Source: Selaginella moellendorffii (lineage: Eukaryota > Streptophyta > Lycopodiopsida > Selaginellales > Selaginellaceae). Taken from it: 64,000 bases of DNA. The stretch is from NCBI RefSeq assembly GCF_000143415.4, contig NW_003314378.1:265039-329038 (forward strand), in the 5' to 3' direction. The notes under the pieces are model-generated. The model saw nothing but the letters and a program-made list of their open reading frames with translations. It did not search any database and was not told where the DNA came from. The position numbers were made by a program, and so were the translations under genes. Below, in pieces: positions 20,380 to 31,924 of the stretch (position 1 is the stretch's first letter; each line of letters opens with the position of its first letter).

Positions 20380-20955
20380 GGAATCAGTTCAGCTGGACGA
20401 TCACGAGCCGGCAACATGATCTCTGGCTCGTCCTTCTCGGGGGTACATGGAGCTGCTAGGCCTTTGGCGCGATGGGATCTTTCGCGACTGCGTGGCTCTC
20501 CAGGAGCTCTTCAACAGTCTCACTCCCCCGTCCAGCAGCAAACTCCGGAATGTCATTCTCGGTTCTACATCTCTCAGCCATCCAAATGGGTGTGCGGGCT
20601 TAGAAGTGCTCGAACAACGTTTCGGAGGAGCTCGTGTGGGCCCTATCATGTCTCTCAGCTTGGGCAGACTCTTTGAGTTTGCTTGGATCTCTCAGAGAAC
20701 CAGTTGAAGGGGATGGTTCTGAAGGACTAAGTGGTGGAAACCCTGCTACGGTCGAATAGCAACAAAGAGCTCACAGAGAACAGCTTGAAGGACAGCTCCA
20801 GGCGAGCTCATGTGGAGGATCCTTGGATACCACTTTCGTCCAGTACCGTGAGACTCCACCAGAAAGATGGTGAGGAAGGTGGCGACAAGCCAATTGGCTG
20901 GAGCTGTGACTTCCTTCTTTGTCTCGAGTATTTGGTCGCGTGTCCCGTCCACATG
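20380..20955 (+). pseudogene. LRR-like remnant / exon upstream of FUT-C
   Basis: Same block as at 12240. Here the frame from 20731 is open to the donor at 20955/20956 (reading LECLEYLVACPVHM-like codons: FLLCLEYLVACPVHM). Removing a 56-bp GT-AG intron (20956-21011) joins it in frame to the FUT-C exon. Confidence 0.4.
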
Positions 20956-21104
20956 GTGAGCCACGGAATTGTTTCTTAGTTGCTCAAATCTTAATTCTTT
21001 CTGATCTCCAGGTTGGTAATCACCATTACCAAATAAGAGGAATTTTTTGCATTGAGGCTTTGCAGTTCGGTAGGCGACGAAGAAAAACTTTCCAGGATCG
21101 GAGG

Positions 21105-22551
21105 ATGAAAAGTTACAGCCCAAGCTTGCTGTTCTTCGTGCTCCTCTTCTCCGCTGCGGCACTGATACTCGTATGGATTCTCGACATAAATTCCGACTCC
21201 GCAATGATGTCCCGGAGCCGAACTCTGGGATCAAACTTCCGCATCAGCAACAACACCACAAGCTACAAGGGCAGCGACACTTGCAGGAGTAGGAACGAGT
21301 ACGACTTCTACAGCCGCCGAAGATCAGCGAGCTTCGAGCCATCCGAGTCGGTCCAACGGAAAATCATAGAGTACGAGGCTTTGCACGGGAGGTGCGCTCC
21401 GGGCCCGAGCAGTGCGCGAACTGTAGTACATGCGGCTACCTCGTCTACGTTCCCGCCAACCAGGGGATCGGCAACAAGATGGTGGCTATAGTAGCAGCGT
21501 TTCTCTACGCGCTGCTCACCGACAGGACGATGCTGATCGCGAGGTTGGAGAACCTGGACACGCTCTTCTGCGAGCCGTTTCCATCCAGCTCCTGGCTGCT
21601 GCCGTCGAGCTGGAAGCACCTCGAGTTGGCGCCGTGGGACGCCTCCAAGTGGATTGGGAGCCTGGCGGGTTCGCCCAACTGCAGCCGCGGCGTCGACGTG
21701 AGCTTCCCCGAGGTGGTGGTGGCCTATCTCGATTACAACTACAGGGACCAGGACAAGGCCTTCTTCTGCCAAGATCAACAGCAAGCTCTCAACTCCAGCG
21801 CGCGGTGGATCGTCCTCTCCTCCGGCCAGTACTTCACTCCGGCGCTCTACAACGTCCCGACTTTCAGGAGCAAACTCGAGGAATTGTTCCCACAGCAGGA
21901 GGCCATCTTCCATCTCCTGGTGAGGTACCTGTTGCTTCCCAGTGACTTCGTGTGGGACAAGGCGGCCAGGTACTACGACGCATACCTCGAAACCACATCT
22001 GGTTCTCGCCACCCAACCTCGCCGAGGATACGTTCGACTGCCTGGTGCAACAAGGCGCGCTCGCAAACACCACCCAGGAGCGAGCTCCCAGATCGTCGGT
22101 GCGAGCTCCCAGATCGTCGGTGCGAGCTCCCAGATCGTCGGTGAGGAAGAACAGCAAGAAGGTGGCGGTGCTGGTGGTGTCGCTCAACTCGCAGTACTCG
22201 GAGACGCTCAAGAGCAAGGTGCTGGGATACGATCTAGCGGACGGTTCCTCGGTGTCCATCCACCAGCCGAGCGTGGAGGGGGTGCAAAACACAGGGAACT
22301 TGGATCACGACGCACAGGCGGTGATGGAGATCCACTTGCTGTCGATGAGCGATGTCCTGGTGACGAGCCCGCCATCCACGTTTGGCTACTCGGCGGCGGG
22401 GCTGGCGGGCGTGAGGCCCGTGCAGTTCGTGTGCGACCAGAGCGTGGTTTGCTCAGTGAGGGAGACGATGGAGCCGTGCTACCACGTTTATCCGGCTCAG
22501 TTCGCGCTGGACAACATTGAAAAGTGCGAATGCGGTGGGGTTTCAGACTAG
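21105..22551 (+). pseudogene. Fucosyltransferase GT37, copy C, frameshifted
   Basis: Starts MKSYSPSLLF. One G is missing in the GGGGCCC run near 21402, shifting frame at CAPGPEQC. The middle (GIGNK to DFVWDKAARYYDAYL) is open in the second frame. About 34 bases missing near 21988 (the LAQAELLVGVQLR segment) shift to a third frame that runs to 22551. Near the end NK is missing (CDQSVV) and the tail is GGVSD instead of GVGFRLV. Also has the 21-bp triplication. Confidence 0.93.
22081..22143 (+). repeat. 21-bp tandem repeat, three copies, inside FUT-C
   Basis: CGAGCTCCCAGATCGTCGGT plus G, at 22081, 22102 and 22123; encodes RAPRSSV three times. Other copies have one. In frame, so it does not itself break the gene. 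Confidence 0.97.
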
Positions 22552-22922
22552 TCTAAAGGACATTCTTAGAAAGGGTGTTGTCTTAGAAAGTTCTAAGATT
22601 TTATTTTCTTTTTCGTGATAGATTTCTAAGTTGCTCCTTGGCTGCATGATGCAAATCTAGCGTCTTTTGTAGATTTGCGTGGTCAGGTCATGCTCTTGGC
22701 CCACGCAAAGTTGCGCCAAGGCTGCCTTGAAATCCGACATACACGGAACAGGTAATTTGCTACCAAGAGCTTATAGACTTCAAATGGCGAGCTGTCTTTT
22801 GTGCAGGACTTTGAAAAACTGCCCATATAGTGTTCTGGCTTGGAAGCTAACGATTCTTATTTTGACAGATGGCACGCGCAAAGGACTTGACTGTTTACCA
22901 AGCCCGGTGCTGTTTGTGTGAA
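22552..22922. other. FUT-C 3' flank with exon-like remnant
   Basis: Counterpart of 1491-1870; here a TGA before the putative donor closes the remnant frame. Confidence 0.3.
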
Positions 22923-22928
22923 TATAAA
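22923..22928 (+). promoter_or_regulatory. TATA box of peptide gene C
   Basis: TATAAA, 105 bases before the proposed ATG at 23028. Confidence 0.5.
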
Positions 22929-23027
22929 ACAGTGGAGGCCCATTGGATCCAATTGTATCGGAGCAAGCACGGCTCTTGGTTCTTATACAACGATATCATC
23001 ACTATGTTTAGTGCTTTTGTGGCTGGA

Positions 23028-23270
23028 ATGAATCGTGGAAAGATACTTCTTGCCATCGCATTGGTGATCATGATCAGCGGCAACATCGAATGTTGCAGGC
23101 CGGGCTCGTTTTCGGTGATGAGCCAGCAGGGCGAGCTTTTCAATTCCGAATTGCACTTTCCTGTTGTTAAAAAGATCCACACTCTTCTCGAAAGAACCTC
23201 CCGGAGAATGCTCACCCAGGGTCAGCCCACGCCAGCTCCCGGCCCTTCCGGGTGCTGCCACGATAATTGA
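23028..23270 (+). CDS. Putative secreted peptide precursor, IDA-like (copy C)
   Basis: An 80-residue precursor starting MNRGKILLAI; another in-frame ATG at 23004 would add MFSAFVAG. Signal-peptide core at 6-18. The middle differs from A at a few sites (QQGELFNSELHFPVVKK). The C-terminal core reads QPTPAPGPSGCCHDN, so Ser-Ser of A is replaced by Ala-Pro and Trp by Gly, while P-x-P, GPS and CCHD are kept. Confidence 0.55.
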   Translation: MNRGKILLAIALVIMISGNIECCRPGSFSVMSQQGELFNSELHFPVVKKIHTLLERTSRRMLTQGQPTPAPGPSGCCHDN

Positions 23271-23469
23271 AGTGGCGGACAGCCACGTGGCTGACACGTC
23301 ATGCAAGGCTCTTTCCATCTGGCGGCGAATTCTCCTCCAAATCCTCCACCTCCACTCCTTTCCCCATTCTTCCCCACCTCCGCTCCCTCCCATTACAGTC
23401 ACACATCAATTTACCCAGCTTGCGTCCAGGAGGCGCTTGTCTCACCAAGGTGAAGGGGAATGATAAAGG

Positions 23470-24010
23470 CAACTTTCCATTTTTCCTTGACTTGAGAGCT
23501 GCGTGGAATTCCCAGAAGTTCCACTCCAGCAAGTAATGTCTCCACAAGACTTTCAGGGATGTCTTGTACAGCTGCGAGCAATCAGCCGTGGTGGTGGCTT
23601 GCCCTTGTTCTGGCGAGAAGATCTGCAAAGAGGAGCGGCTGCAGTGAGTCTTGAAGATTCGCAGGTCGTTCGGATTGGGTATTGGGCAGCACTGGCAAAG
23701 GCAGATTTTCTCCCACTTGACGTGATGGAGTCTCATTGGAATGCACGTTTGGTGAGATGATCAGCGCCTTGGAGACAGGATTGTAGACCTTGTAAGCCTT
23801 GTGTTCAATGCCATAGCCTAGGAAAATGCTTCGTTCGCTTGTTGGAGTGTGTTTTTTTTCTAGTTATAGAGGGGATATGGACGCCATGGAAGGTGCGCTA
23901 ATCCATTCGAATTCCACTTTGTGCAAGAACCCTTGACAATCCTGGACCTCAACATTGGCAAGCACTTAAACGAGTCTTTTGGTACTTCCGAGATACGTTT
24001 TCTTACGGTC
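23470..24010 (-). pseudogene. Copia integrase-tail/linker remnant (copy C)
   Basis: Minus-strand linker with NPNDLRIFKTHCSRSSLQIF as in B; the GYGIEHKAYKVYNP part lies near 23770-23830. Confidence 0.6.
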
Positions 24011-24029
24011 TTAAGGCCACAAGTCAAGC

Positions 24030-24270
24030 TTACTGGGCTGGCTTTGGCTAAATTGTTTAGCCTTCACAATGCAGTTGGCAGCAAGAAGCAGAGCGTCCTT
24101 GCCTGCTCCGGCTGTGAGGCGGAGGCTAGTTCCGCATGCAAAGAGGCCATCTGGCTTTGCCGCCTCCTCAACGACACCCGGCCCAACACCAATCTACTGC
24201 AACAATCAAGGCTGCATCGCCTTGAGCAAACATCACAAGATTAATTCCCGGACGACACACGCACCACGCT
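24030..24270 (+). pseudogene. Copia RNase H remnant (copy C)
   Basis: SKKQSVLACSGCEAEASSAC, KEAIWLCRLLN, then CNNQGCIALSKHHKINSR in another frame. Closest of the seven to a live RNase H at the NQGCIALSK motif. Confidence 0.7.
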
Positions 24271-24679
24271 GAGAGACACGTCCAGTTCTTTCCATGTTCT
24301 TGTGATTTCAATCTCGATAATGCAATCTTAATTGAACATCACAACAGCCTGGAAATCGAGTCCGCTGCTTCATCCCACCAAACAATCTGATCTCGTGCAC
24401 AGCATGAAACAAACATTCTCTGTGCCTCTCCTGATAGAGCCATACAGAACCTTCTCATGTCCAGCCACTTGATTATTATATGCAGCACACTCAAATACGT
24501 CCAGGTAAATCCCGAAATCCTCTCAAAGTAGGCTAAAGGAGATACTTTGTCATCTTGCCAAAAGTCCCTTCTAACACATGCTTGAGGGTTAGAGAGGGCT
24601 TGGGTGAGTTGGCAAGGTGTAGTTTTGGTCTTTCCCTTGAAAGATCATGGACCTCACTTAACTACAGTATCACCTTTAG
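24271..24679. other. Non-coding spacer (copy C)
   Basis: No gene seen. Confidence 0.5.
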
Positions 24680-25015
24680 CCCATTACAATGCTGCATAAA
24701 GGGATCACTGCGTTTGCTCATTGTGGCGAGGGCGAGAAAGTCCTCGATGGGAGCGTGGAAGGTGACACTCCGGCCTGCGCCTACATCAGCTCCGTGAATC
24801 GCAACAAGGATTTCTTTCTTCTCGTGACAGGGGATTTTAGGATCGCACCAGGCACAGGCAACTGGAGAATGCCAAGGAATTGCTGCGTGCCATGCCGTTT
24901 GTGCCGGATGCTCTGGTTTGTAGGGTTTTGGTGGCATCTTGCCGATCGCATTACGATATATTTCGGGCATTGGATCGACGTATGTCCTGGCAAATCGCTC
25001 CAGGAGCGTGTTTAA
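24680..25015 (+). pseudogene. PPR-protein fragment (copy C)
   Basis: ITAFAHCGEGEKVLDG and VTGDFRIAPG are kept; the bases encoding DHFVCMIDIFGRG are deleted (APGTGNWRMP). MPFVPDALVCRVLVASCRSH survives in another frame. Confidence 0.65.
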
Positions 25016-25163
25016 AATGGAAATTGGCGGGAAAGCGATGTGTTTGTTTTTTATTCTATCTAGCTGTGCTTATGAAAGTTTCCGAAAGGTAAGAGCTTTG
25101 GAAAAATAATTTATTTATATATGTAACTTAGTCAAGTCAGCCTCGCAACCTTTGGAGAAACTT

Positions 25164-25829
25164 TCAAGTCATGCCGATGAGCTCTCTCAACTTCTGGATG
25201 AGACCACGGTCGTCAATCTGGAACGCTTTCGCGATCACGTCGTCGTTGATTGGAGGATTGGAATCAAACACCGCCTTGGCCACCTGAGTCGCCCCGGGGT
25301 TTTGGCTGTTGAAGCCAGCCATCGCAACCGCAGGCTCCTTTCCAACGTTAAGCTGAAAGTGGACGAGTCCCCGAGGGAAGACGAACAGATCTCCAGGATA
25401 GAGCATTTGGGCGAAGAGCTTGTTGTCCGGCAAGGTGGTGACGAATCCGACTAAGAGGTTCCCGTGCACGAGGAAGAGCAGCTCGGATCCTCGGGGATGG
25501 ACGTGGGGGGGATTGGTGCCGCCGGGAGCATAGTCGACGCGGGCAAAAGCTACACCAAAGGTGTTGAGACCGGGGAAATTGTTGACACTCGCCAGCGTGA
25601 CGTTGGAGCCGAGCTTGTTGTCGGTGTTCCCGGGAGTCGCCAGCAGGCTCGACTTGAAGTCCTCGGCTTTCACATCGGCGGCCGCCTTGCAGACCACGCC
25701 GTTCACTTTGATCTTGGAGCCATTGTCCGCAACGCAAAAGTCCTGCAGCATATCTTCATCCGCGGCATGCACAAACAAGATGGAGCTGATTGCTAGGAGG
25801 AAGGATAGAACAAAACGAAGATGAGCCAT
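25164..25829 (-). CDS. Germin-like protein (copy C, intact)
   Basis: 221 residues; predicted protein identical to copies D, E and G, with Val98. All four metal ligands (His109, His111, Glu116, His157), both Cys and the NVT site are present. Convergent with the PPR fragment, whose end lies about 150 bases from the stop codon. Confidence 0.95.
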   Translation of the reverse strand: MAHLRFVLSFLLAISSILFVHAADEDMLQDFCVADNGSKIKVNGVVCKAAADVKAEDFKSSLLATPGNTDNKLGSNVTLASVNNFPGLNTFGVAFARVDYAPGGTNPPHVHPRGSELLFLVHGNLLVGFVTTLPDNKLFAQMLYPGDLFVFPRGLVHFQLNVGKEPAVAMAGFNSQNPGATQVAKAVFDSNPPINDDVIAKAFQIDDRGLIQKLRELIGMT

Positions 25830-25876
25830 CTTGCGAGCTTGGAAAAGACTGATGGAGCTATATGAGGGAGGGGCAG

Positions 25877-25887
25877 GCATTTTATAG
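25877..25887 (-). promoter_or_regulatory. TATA box of GLP copy C
   Basis: CTATAAAATGC on the minus strand, same spacing as copy B. Confidence 0.75.
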
Positions 25888-27080
25888 CCGGAGGAGGGAA
25901 GGCGAGGTCCTTTGGATGACTTCGTCGTGAATCGTGCACGATTTTAGGTACACGGTCTTTTCTTCCCTTCTATTTCATTTTTTACTCTTGCTGTCCGCGT
26001 AACACAATCTGATTTGTTTGCTGCCAAGTCGTCTCAGAAGTTTTCTTTTACCGGGCTTGTCTAGAGCTGTCAAATTCATCTTTTATGTGTGTAGATGATG
26101 ACGACCTTGGTTTTGATGGTCAGAATGAAACTCGAGTTTTACACGGTTTTAAAAACTTGACACTAAATTGCTTTGTTCTTCTACCAGAGACTTTTTATGT
26201 GTGGAGTTTTAACGGAATTATTATGGATTGTGTAGGTCCATTGCTGATACAAATAAACTATGGGTATATCGACCAAAGGTACGTCTATGTAGGTTATCAA
26301 TTTTGCAGACAACTGTGTAAAAGGATAGTTGCTCACATAGTCATGAGACATACATAGTTATAGTCATTGTGATTATTGCTTGCATCATTGTCATGGGCAA
26401 AATAGAATGTTTATTGCTGCCACTTTATTAATTAGTTTAATGCAATAAACTTATGATATTAAAAAGTTTTATAATTTGTCCCACCAGTGCAATCTAGGAA
26501 AGCATCCAGTTGGGGTGGTGGGAGTGAACTGAGAGATACTCCTATGCTGCTGTGTGAGCATGTCAATCAGTCAGCTGACCTCAGTATCAGTGGTCGTGGG
26601 CAGTGCATTCTAAAGCTCTTGGACTTGTTGGGCAAAGTCGGGCACCCATGCTGGCATGACTTGGTCGTGATTCTGGTTGTTGATAGGAGTGTTGTAAGTA
26701 GCATATGCATCCTAGTCAGACATGAGGCGGTCAAGAACTCTTGGAATTCCCTGCCATTGCAAAGAAACAAAGAAAAAATATCAATGGCTAACTTTCATTC
26801 ACCATTTTGTCAAGGAAAAATCTAAACAATACACCACATTATTAAAGAATAGTTTGGCTGACCAAGATGTAATCGTTTGTACTACTCCTGTTCCATCTAT
26901 GGTGCCCAATTGTGTAGTGCTGTTAATAATGTAGAGTTGAGAGGCATTATTAGTCATGTGGATGTCCTCTGCTGCTGCCTGGTTCGAGGAGCCCTTCCGC
27001 TGTTGTGAGTTGAGCCTGCAAAGTCCGTTGCAATATTAAAAACGTTTAACTGCCCAGTCAGCCTCACTGGTTTGATCGGT
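25888..27080. other. GLP upstream region and AT-rich spacer (copy C)
   Basis: Counterpart of 4929-6185. The stretch 26487-26825 matches 34748-35086 of copy D exactly in translation. No gene seen. Confidence 0.6.
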
Positions 27081-28530
27081 CAGTGTATAGTTTTATCTTA
27101 AGAGTAACATTCCACGAACTAGAGAGTAGAATTTAGCTGCTCAACCAAAGTCCCACCCATATCCATAACCCATGCCTTGTCCACCAGTGGAATCAACTCT
27201 CTGCGAGGAAAGAAAATAAGATCCAAGCACTAATCACGCAAGTTTACCGCAGATCATGGCTCACAACGAGCAACGTCCTCTCCTTCTTTAAGTACGCGAG
27301 GTAAGAATGTAGCTTGGAATTTTTGGTGACGTGTTGCTGATCTCTCTATCTCTTGAAGCGCCCGAAGAGACAACGCATGTTACTTTCGATGAATCGGCTG
27401 TTTCCCTCCCACAACCGGCCAAGACACACAACTCGGCTTGCAAAAATGGCGAAGAGGTTTGCAATTTTTCTTTCCTTCTCTATATACTGAAGTCTTAAGC
27501 TTGCAAGGGTGCCAGAATGCTGAAACGGATTCTACCAGCCAGTGAGCTTGTTTACGTTTCGCGTGGCTATTGGTGAAATTCATGGTGTTCTTGCTTTTAA
27601 GGTTGCTTCGACTCGACTATGCTGCGGCGATGCGTCCCCATCCTGAGAAGGTGCAAAGCTTACTTGCTAATTTTTGTAGATCTTCTAAGCTTTGCTGTTT
27701 ACAGGCTCAAAGAGGGGGTGAAGATGCCTTCGTCACAGAAGGCTCCTGGATGGGTGTTGCTGATGGTTCTGGGGGCTGGGCCGGAGAAGGTAAGACAAAT
27801 CTTTCTTTGAGTCTGTTTCTTCAAAAGAGTTTTTACTGGTTTTCAGGCATTGATTCGGGGATGTATTCTCGGGAGCTTATGGGACACTGTAAGGCATTGG
27901 TTGTAAACAGCAAAGGGAAACCGGACCCCAAGGACGTGCTTGTCAAAGCCGCCGGCAGTACAAAGGCCCAGGGATCAGCAACGGTCCTTGTGGCTGCATT
28001 GTTTGAGCAAGTAAGCTAGTCGGATTTGATGTTTGAGGCTGAGTCGGGTCATATATTTCAGACATGTACGCAGCAAACTTGGGAGACTTGGGTTCATCAT
28101 AGTTCGCAATTGGCAAGTAGTTGCAAGCTCGGAGCCCATGCAGCATAGTTTTAACTTTCCGTTTCAAGTTGGAACATTTGGTGACCATCCGACGGTTGCA
28201 GAGGTACTCTTGCTTTTCCCTTAACTTCGCTAATTTTCCGTTTACAGGAATTCAAGATCCCTGTCTGCAAGGGGGACATCATTGTTTTGGGAACTGATGG
28301 CCTTTTTGACAATCTCTTCAACAACGACATAATCGAAGTTCTTAAAAAATCTGACCAAGTCAACTTCAAGGTGAACTCTCGCTGTTAAGATTGCTAATAT
28401 TCTCTTCACTTTACAGGCATGTAGCTGGGACGTAGGCCGAGCGTTTGGACAGCCCGTTTGCTAGGGGGGCTGCAAAGGCGAGAATGAATTGGAGCGGTGG
28501 AAAGCTGTTGTGGCGTTTGTGACGTGATAT
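27081..28530 (+). pseudogene. PP2C phosphatase, copy C, broken
   Basis: The first exons are in good order: RLDYAAAMRPHPEK near 27610, AQRGGEDAFVTEGSWMGVAD (with DGSGGW instead of DGVGGW) and GIDSGMYSRELMGHCKALVV through VLVAALFEQ. The next exon has the shared one-base deletions before and in GDSGF. The last exon is shortened and lacks the DD motif. Confidence 0.88.
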
Positions 28531-28859
28531 TTGAGTCGCGAAGGGTAAACTTTTCAAGCAGTTTTTGCGGAGGCCAGTGTAAATTGCTCAGGCCGCGGTA
28601 TTTCCGGTTCTTACGCTAATTGAGGTATGACACCTTTTTGATTTTATTCAAACGGCTCATCTTCGTGTCTTTGGTGTCTAGCCTTCATTAGAAACTGGTT
28701 TAAATCGCACGTAGCTGCTGCTGAATCTTCCTTTAAGAAATCAAGGTTTTGTTCCATCAGAAGCTTCACAGCGTGGAAGTTCTAGCCTCACTGGAGATTG
28801 AACTCCGGACAGGACAGGTATCTCTTCTGTTTAGAGGGAACTGCTCAGGGTGTTAGACA
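28531..28859. other. Spacer between PP2C-C and the LRR-like block
   Basis: PP2C 3' flank; no gene seen. Confidence 0.5.
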
Positions 28860-29432
28860 TGTCAGGGAATCAGTTCAGCTGGACGATCACGAGCCGGCAA
28901 CATGATCTCTGGCTCGTCCTTCTCGGGGGTACATCGAGCTGCTAGGCCTTTGGCACGATGGGATCTTTCGCAACTGCGTGGCTCTCCAGGAGCTCTTCAA
29001 CAGTCTCACTCCCCCGTCCAGCAGCAAACTCCGGAATGTCATTCTCGGCTCTACATCTCTCAGCCATCCAAATGGGTGTGCGGGCTTGGAAGTGCTCGAA
29101 CAACGTTTCGGAGGAGCACGTGTGGGCTGTATCTTGTCTCTCAGCTTGGGCAGACTCTTTGAGTTTGCTCGGATCTCTCGGAGAACCGGTTGGAGGGGCT
29201 GGTTCTGAAGGACTAAGTGGTGGAAACCCTGCTACGGTCGGATAGCAACAAAGAGCTCACGGAGAACAGCTTGAAGGACAGCTCCAGGCGAGCTCGTGTG
29301 GAAGATCCTTGGATACCGCTCTCATCCCAGTACCGTGAGACTCCACCAGAAAGATGGTGAGCGACGAAGTCAATTGGCTGGAGCTGTGAGTTCCTTCTTC
29401 GTCTTGAGTATTTGGTCGCGTGTCCCGTCCAC
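28860..29432 (+). pseudogene. LRR-like remnant / exon upstream of FUT-D
   Basis: Same block as at 12240 with a few substitutions; ends at the donor CCACATG|GTAAGC near 29434. From 28902 on it is the left part of the long inverted repeat with 41717-38321. Confidence 0.35.
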
Positions 29433-29571
29433 ATGGTAAGCCACGGAATTGTTTCTTAGTTGCTCAAATCTTAATTCTTTCTGATCTTCAGGTTAGTAAT
29501 CACCATCACCAACTAAGAGGAATTTTTTGCATTGAGGTGGAGTTCGGGAGGCAACTTTCCAGGATCGGAGG

Positions 29572-31006
29572 ATGAAAAGTTACAGCCCGAGCTTGCTGTT
29601 CTTCGTGCTCCTCTTCTCCGCTGCAGCACTGCTACTCATATGGGTTCTCGACATAAATTCCGACTCTGCGATGATGTCCCGGAGCCGAACTCTGGGATCA
29701 AACTTCCGGATCAGCAACAACACCACAAGCTACAACGGCAGCGACACTTGCAGGAGCAGGAACGAGTACGACTTCTACAGCCGCCGAAGATCGACGAGCT
29801 TCGAGCCATCCGAGTCGCTCCAAAGGAAAATCCTAGAGTGGAGGCTTTGCGCGGGAGGTGCGCTCCGGGGCCCGAGCAGTGCGCGAACTGTAGTACATGC
29901 GGCTACCTCGTCTACGTTCCCGCCAGCCAGGGGATCGGCAACAAGATGGTGGCTATAGTAGCAGCGTTTCTCTACCCGCTGCTCACCGACAGGACGATGC
30001 TGATCGCGAGGTTGGAGAACCTGGACACGCTCTTCTGCGAGCCGTTTCCACCCAGCTCCTGGCTGCTGCCGTCGAGCTGGAAGCACCTCGAGTTGGCGCC
30101 GTGGGACGCCTCCAAGTGGATTGGAAGCCTGGTGGGATCGCCCAACTGCAGCCGCGGCGTCGACGTGAGCTTGGTGGCCTATCTCGATTACAACTACAGG
30201 GACCAGGACAAGGCCTTCTTCTGCCAAGATCAACAGCAAGCTCTTAACTCCAGCGCGCGGTGGATCGTCCTCTCCTCCGGCCAGTACTTCACTCCGGCAC
30301 TCTACAACGTCCCGGCTTTCAGGAGCAAGCTCGAGGAATGGTTCCCACAGCAGGAGGCCATCTTCCATCTCCTGGTGAGGTACCTGTTGCTTCCCAGTGA
30401 CTTCGGGACAAGGCGGCCAGGTACTACGACGCGTACCTGGCCCAGGCCGAGCTTCTAGTCGGGGTCCAGCTGCGAAGCCACATCTGGTTCTCGCCACCCA
30501 ACCTCGCCGAGGATACGTTCGACTGCCTGGTGCAACAAGGCGCGCTCGCAAACACCACCCAGGAGCGAGCTCCCAGATCGTCGGTGAGGAAGAACAGCAA
30601 GAAGGTGGCGGTGCTGGTGGTGTCGCTCAACTTGCAGTACTCGGAGACGCTCAAGAGCAAGGTGCTGGGATACGATCTAGCGGACGGCTCCTCGGTGTCC
30701 ATCCACCAGCCGAGCGTGGAGGGCGTGCAAAACACAGGGAACTTGGATCACGACGCACAGGCGGTGATGGAGATCTACTTGCTGTCGATGAGCGATGTCC
30801 TGGTGACGAGCCCGCCATCCACGTTTGGCTACTCGGCGGCGGGGCTGGAGGGCGTGCGGCCCGTGCAGTTCGTGTGCGACCAGAACAAGAGCGTGGTCTG
30901 CTCGGTGAGGGAGACGATGGAGCCGTGCTACCACGTTTATCCGGCTCAATTCGCGCTGGACAACATTGAAAAGTGCGAATGCGGCATGGGTTTCAGACTA
31001 GTCTAA
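29572..31006 (+). pseudogene. Fucosyltransferase GT37, copy D, frameshifted
   Basis: Starts MKSYSPSLLF. A two-base loss at TAGAGTGGAGGC (others TAGAGTACGAGGC) shifts frame at residue 89. A 12-base in-frame deletion removes FPEV near 30170. Missing bases at GACTTCGGGACAAGG near 30404 (others GACTTCGTGTGGGACAAGG) shift frame again at DFVWD. The last 150 codons are open and end GFRLV as in copy A, with STFGY intact. Confidence 0.93.
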
Positions 31007-31377
31007 AGTACATTCTTAGAAAGGGTGTTGTCTTAGAAAGTTCTTAAAGCTTTTAAAATTTTATTTTCTTTCTCGTGATAGATTTCTAAGTTGCTCCTTG
31101 GCTGCATCACGCAAATCTAGCGTCATTTGTAGACTTGCGTGGTCAGGTCATGCTCTTGGCCCATGCAAAGTTGCACCAAGGCTGCCTGGAAATCCAGGTA
31201 ATTTGGTACCAAGAGCTTATAGACTTCAAATGGCGAGCTGTCTTTTGTGCAGGACTTTGAAAAACTGCTCGTAGAGTGTTCTGGCTTGGAAGCTAACGAG
31301 TCTTGTTTTGACAGATGGCACGTGCAAAGGACTTGACTGTTTACCAAGCCCGGTGGAGAACTTTCTATGTGAATGAA
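31007..31377 (+). other. FUT-D 3' flank with exon-like remnant
   Basis: Best-preserved version of the remnant: from 31147 GTCATGCTC runs open to CAG at 31196, and after removal of a 56-60 bp intron continues as DFEKLLVECSGLEANESCFD to a stop near 31334. Unidentified. Confidence 0.35.
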
Positions 31378-31383
31378 TATAAA
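31378..31383 (+). promoter_or_regulatory. TATA box of peptide gene D
   Basis: TATAAA 105 bases before the ATG at 31483. Confidence 0.5.
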
Positions 31384-31482
31384 ACACTGGAGGCCCATTG
31401 GATCCAATCGTAGCAGAGCAAGCACAGCTCTTGGTTCTTATACAACGATATCATCACTACGTTTAGTGCTTTTGTGGCTGGA

Positions 31483-31728
31483 ATGGATCGTGGAAGGATA
31501 CTTCTTGCCATCACATTGGTGATCATGATCAGCGGCAATATCGATTGTTCCAGGCCAGGCTCATTTTTGGTGATGAGCCAACAGGCCGAGCTTTTCAATT
31601 TCGAATTGCGCCTTCCTGTTGCTAACAAGATCCACACTCTTCTCGAAAGGACCTCCCGGAGAATGCTCATCCAGGGTCAGCCCACGCCACCCTCCGGCCC
31701 TTCCGAGGACAACCACGATCATGATTGA
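31483..31728 (+). CDS. Putative secreted peptide precursor, IDA-like (copy D)
   Basis: 81 residues, MDRGRILLAITL start, signal-peptide core at 6-18. The C-terminal core is QPTPPSGPSEDNHDHD. This is the type closest to IDA (core PIPPSAPSKRHN): the P-x-P-P-S-x-P-S spacing is identical and a His follows. The two Cys of A, C and G are replaced by acidic and Asn residues. Its translation is identical to copy E. Confidence 0.6.
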   Translation: MDRGRILLAITLVIMISGNIDCSRPGSFLVMSQQAELFNFELRLPVANKIHTLLERTSRRMLIQGQPTPPSGPSEDNHDHD

Positions 31729-31924
31729 AGAGGCGGACAGCCACGTGGCTGACACGTCACGCAAGGAGACACGTCAGGCTCTTTCCATCTGGCGGCGAAT
31801 TCTCCTCCAAATCCTTCACCTCCACTTCTTTTCCCATTCTTTCGCACCTCCGCTCCCTCCCATTACAGTCACACACCCAGCATGCGTCCAGGAGGGGACG
31901 TCTCACCAAGGTGTGGGGAATGAT

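Noticed and set aside
21308-22066. Long antisense frames over FUT copies (up to 258 codons)
   Set aside because: Arg/Pro/Val-rich shadows of the GC-rich FUT gene; they change with every FUT indel.
23028-23270. Classification of the small peptide as a CLE or RALF precursor
   Set aside because: CLE peptides need R-x-V-P-x-G-P-N-P-L-H-N type ends, and RALFs have YISY and four Cys; neither fits. IDA/PIP spacing fits better but is not proven.
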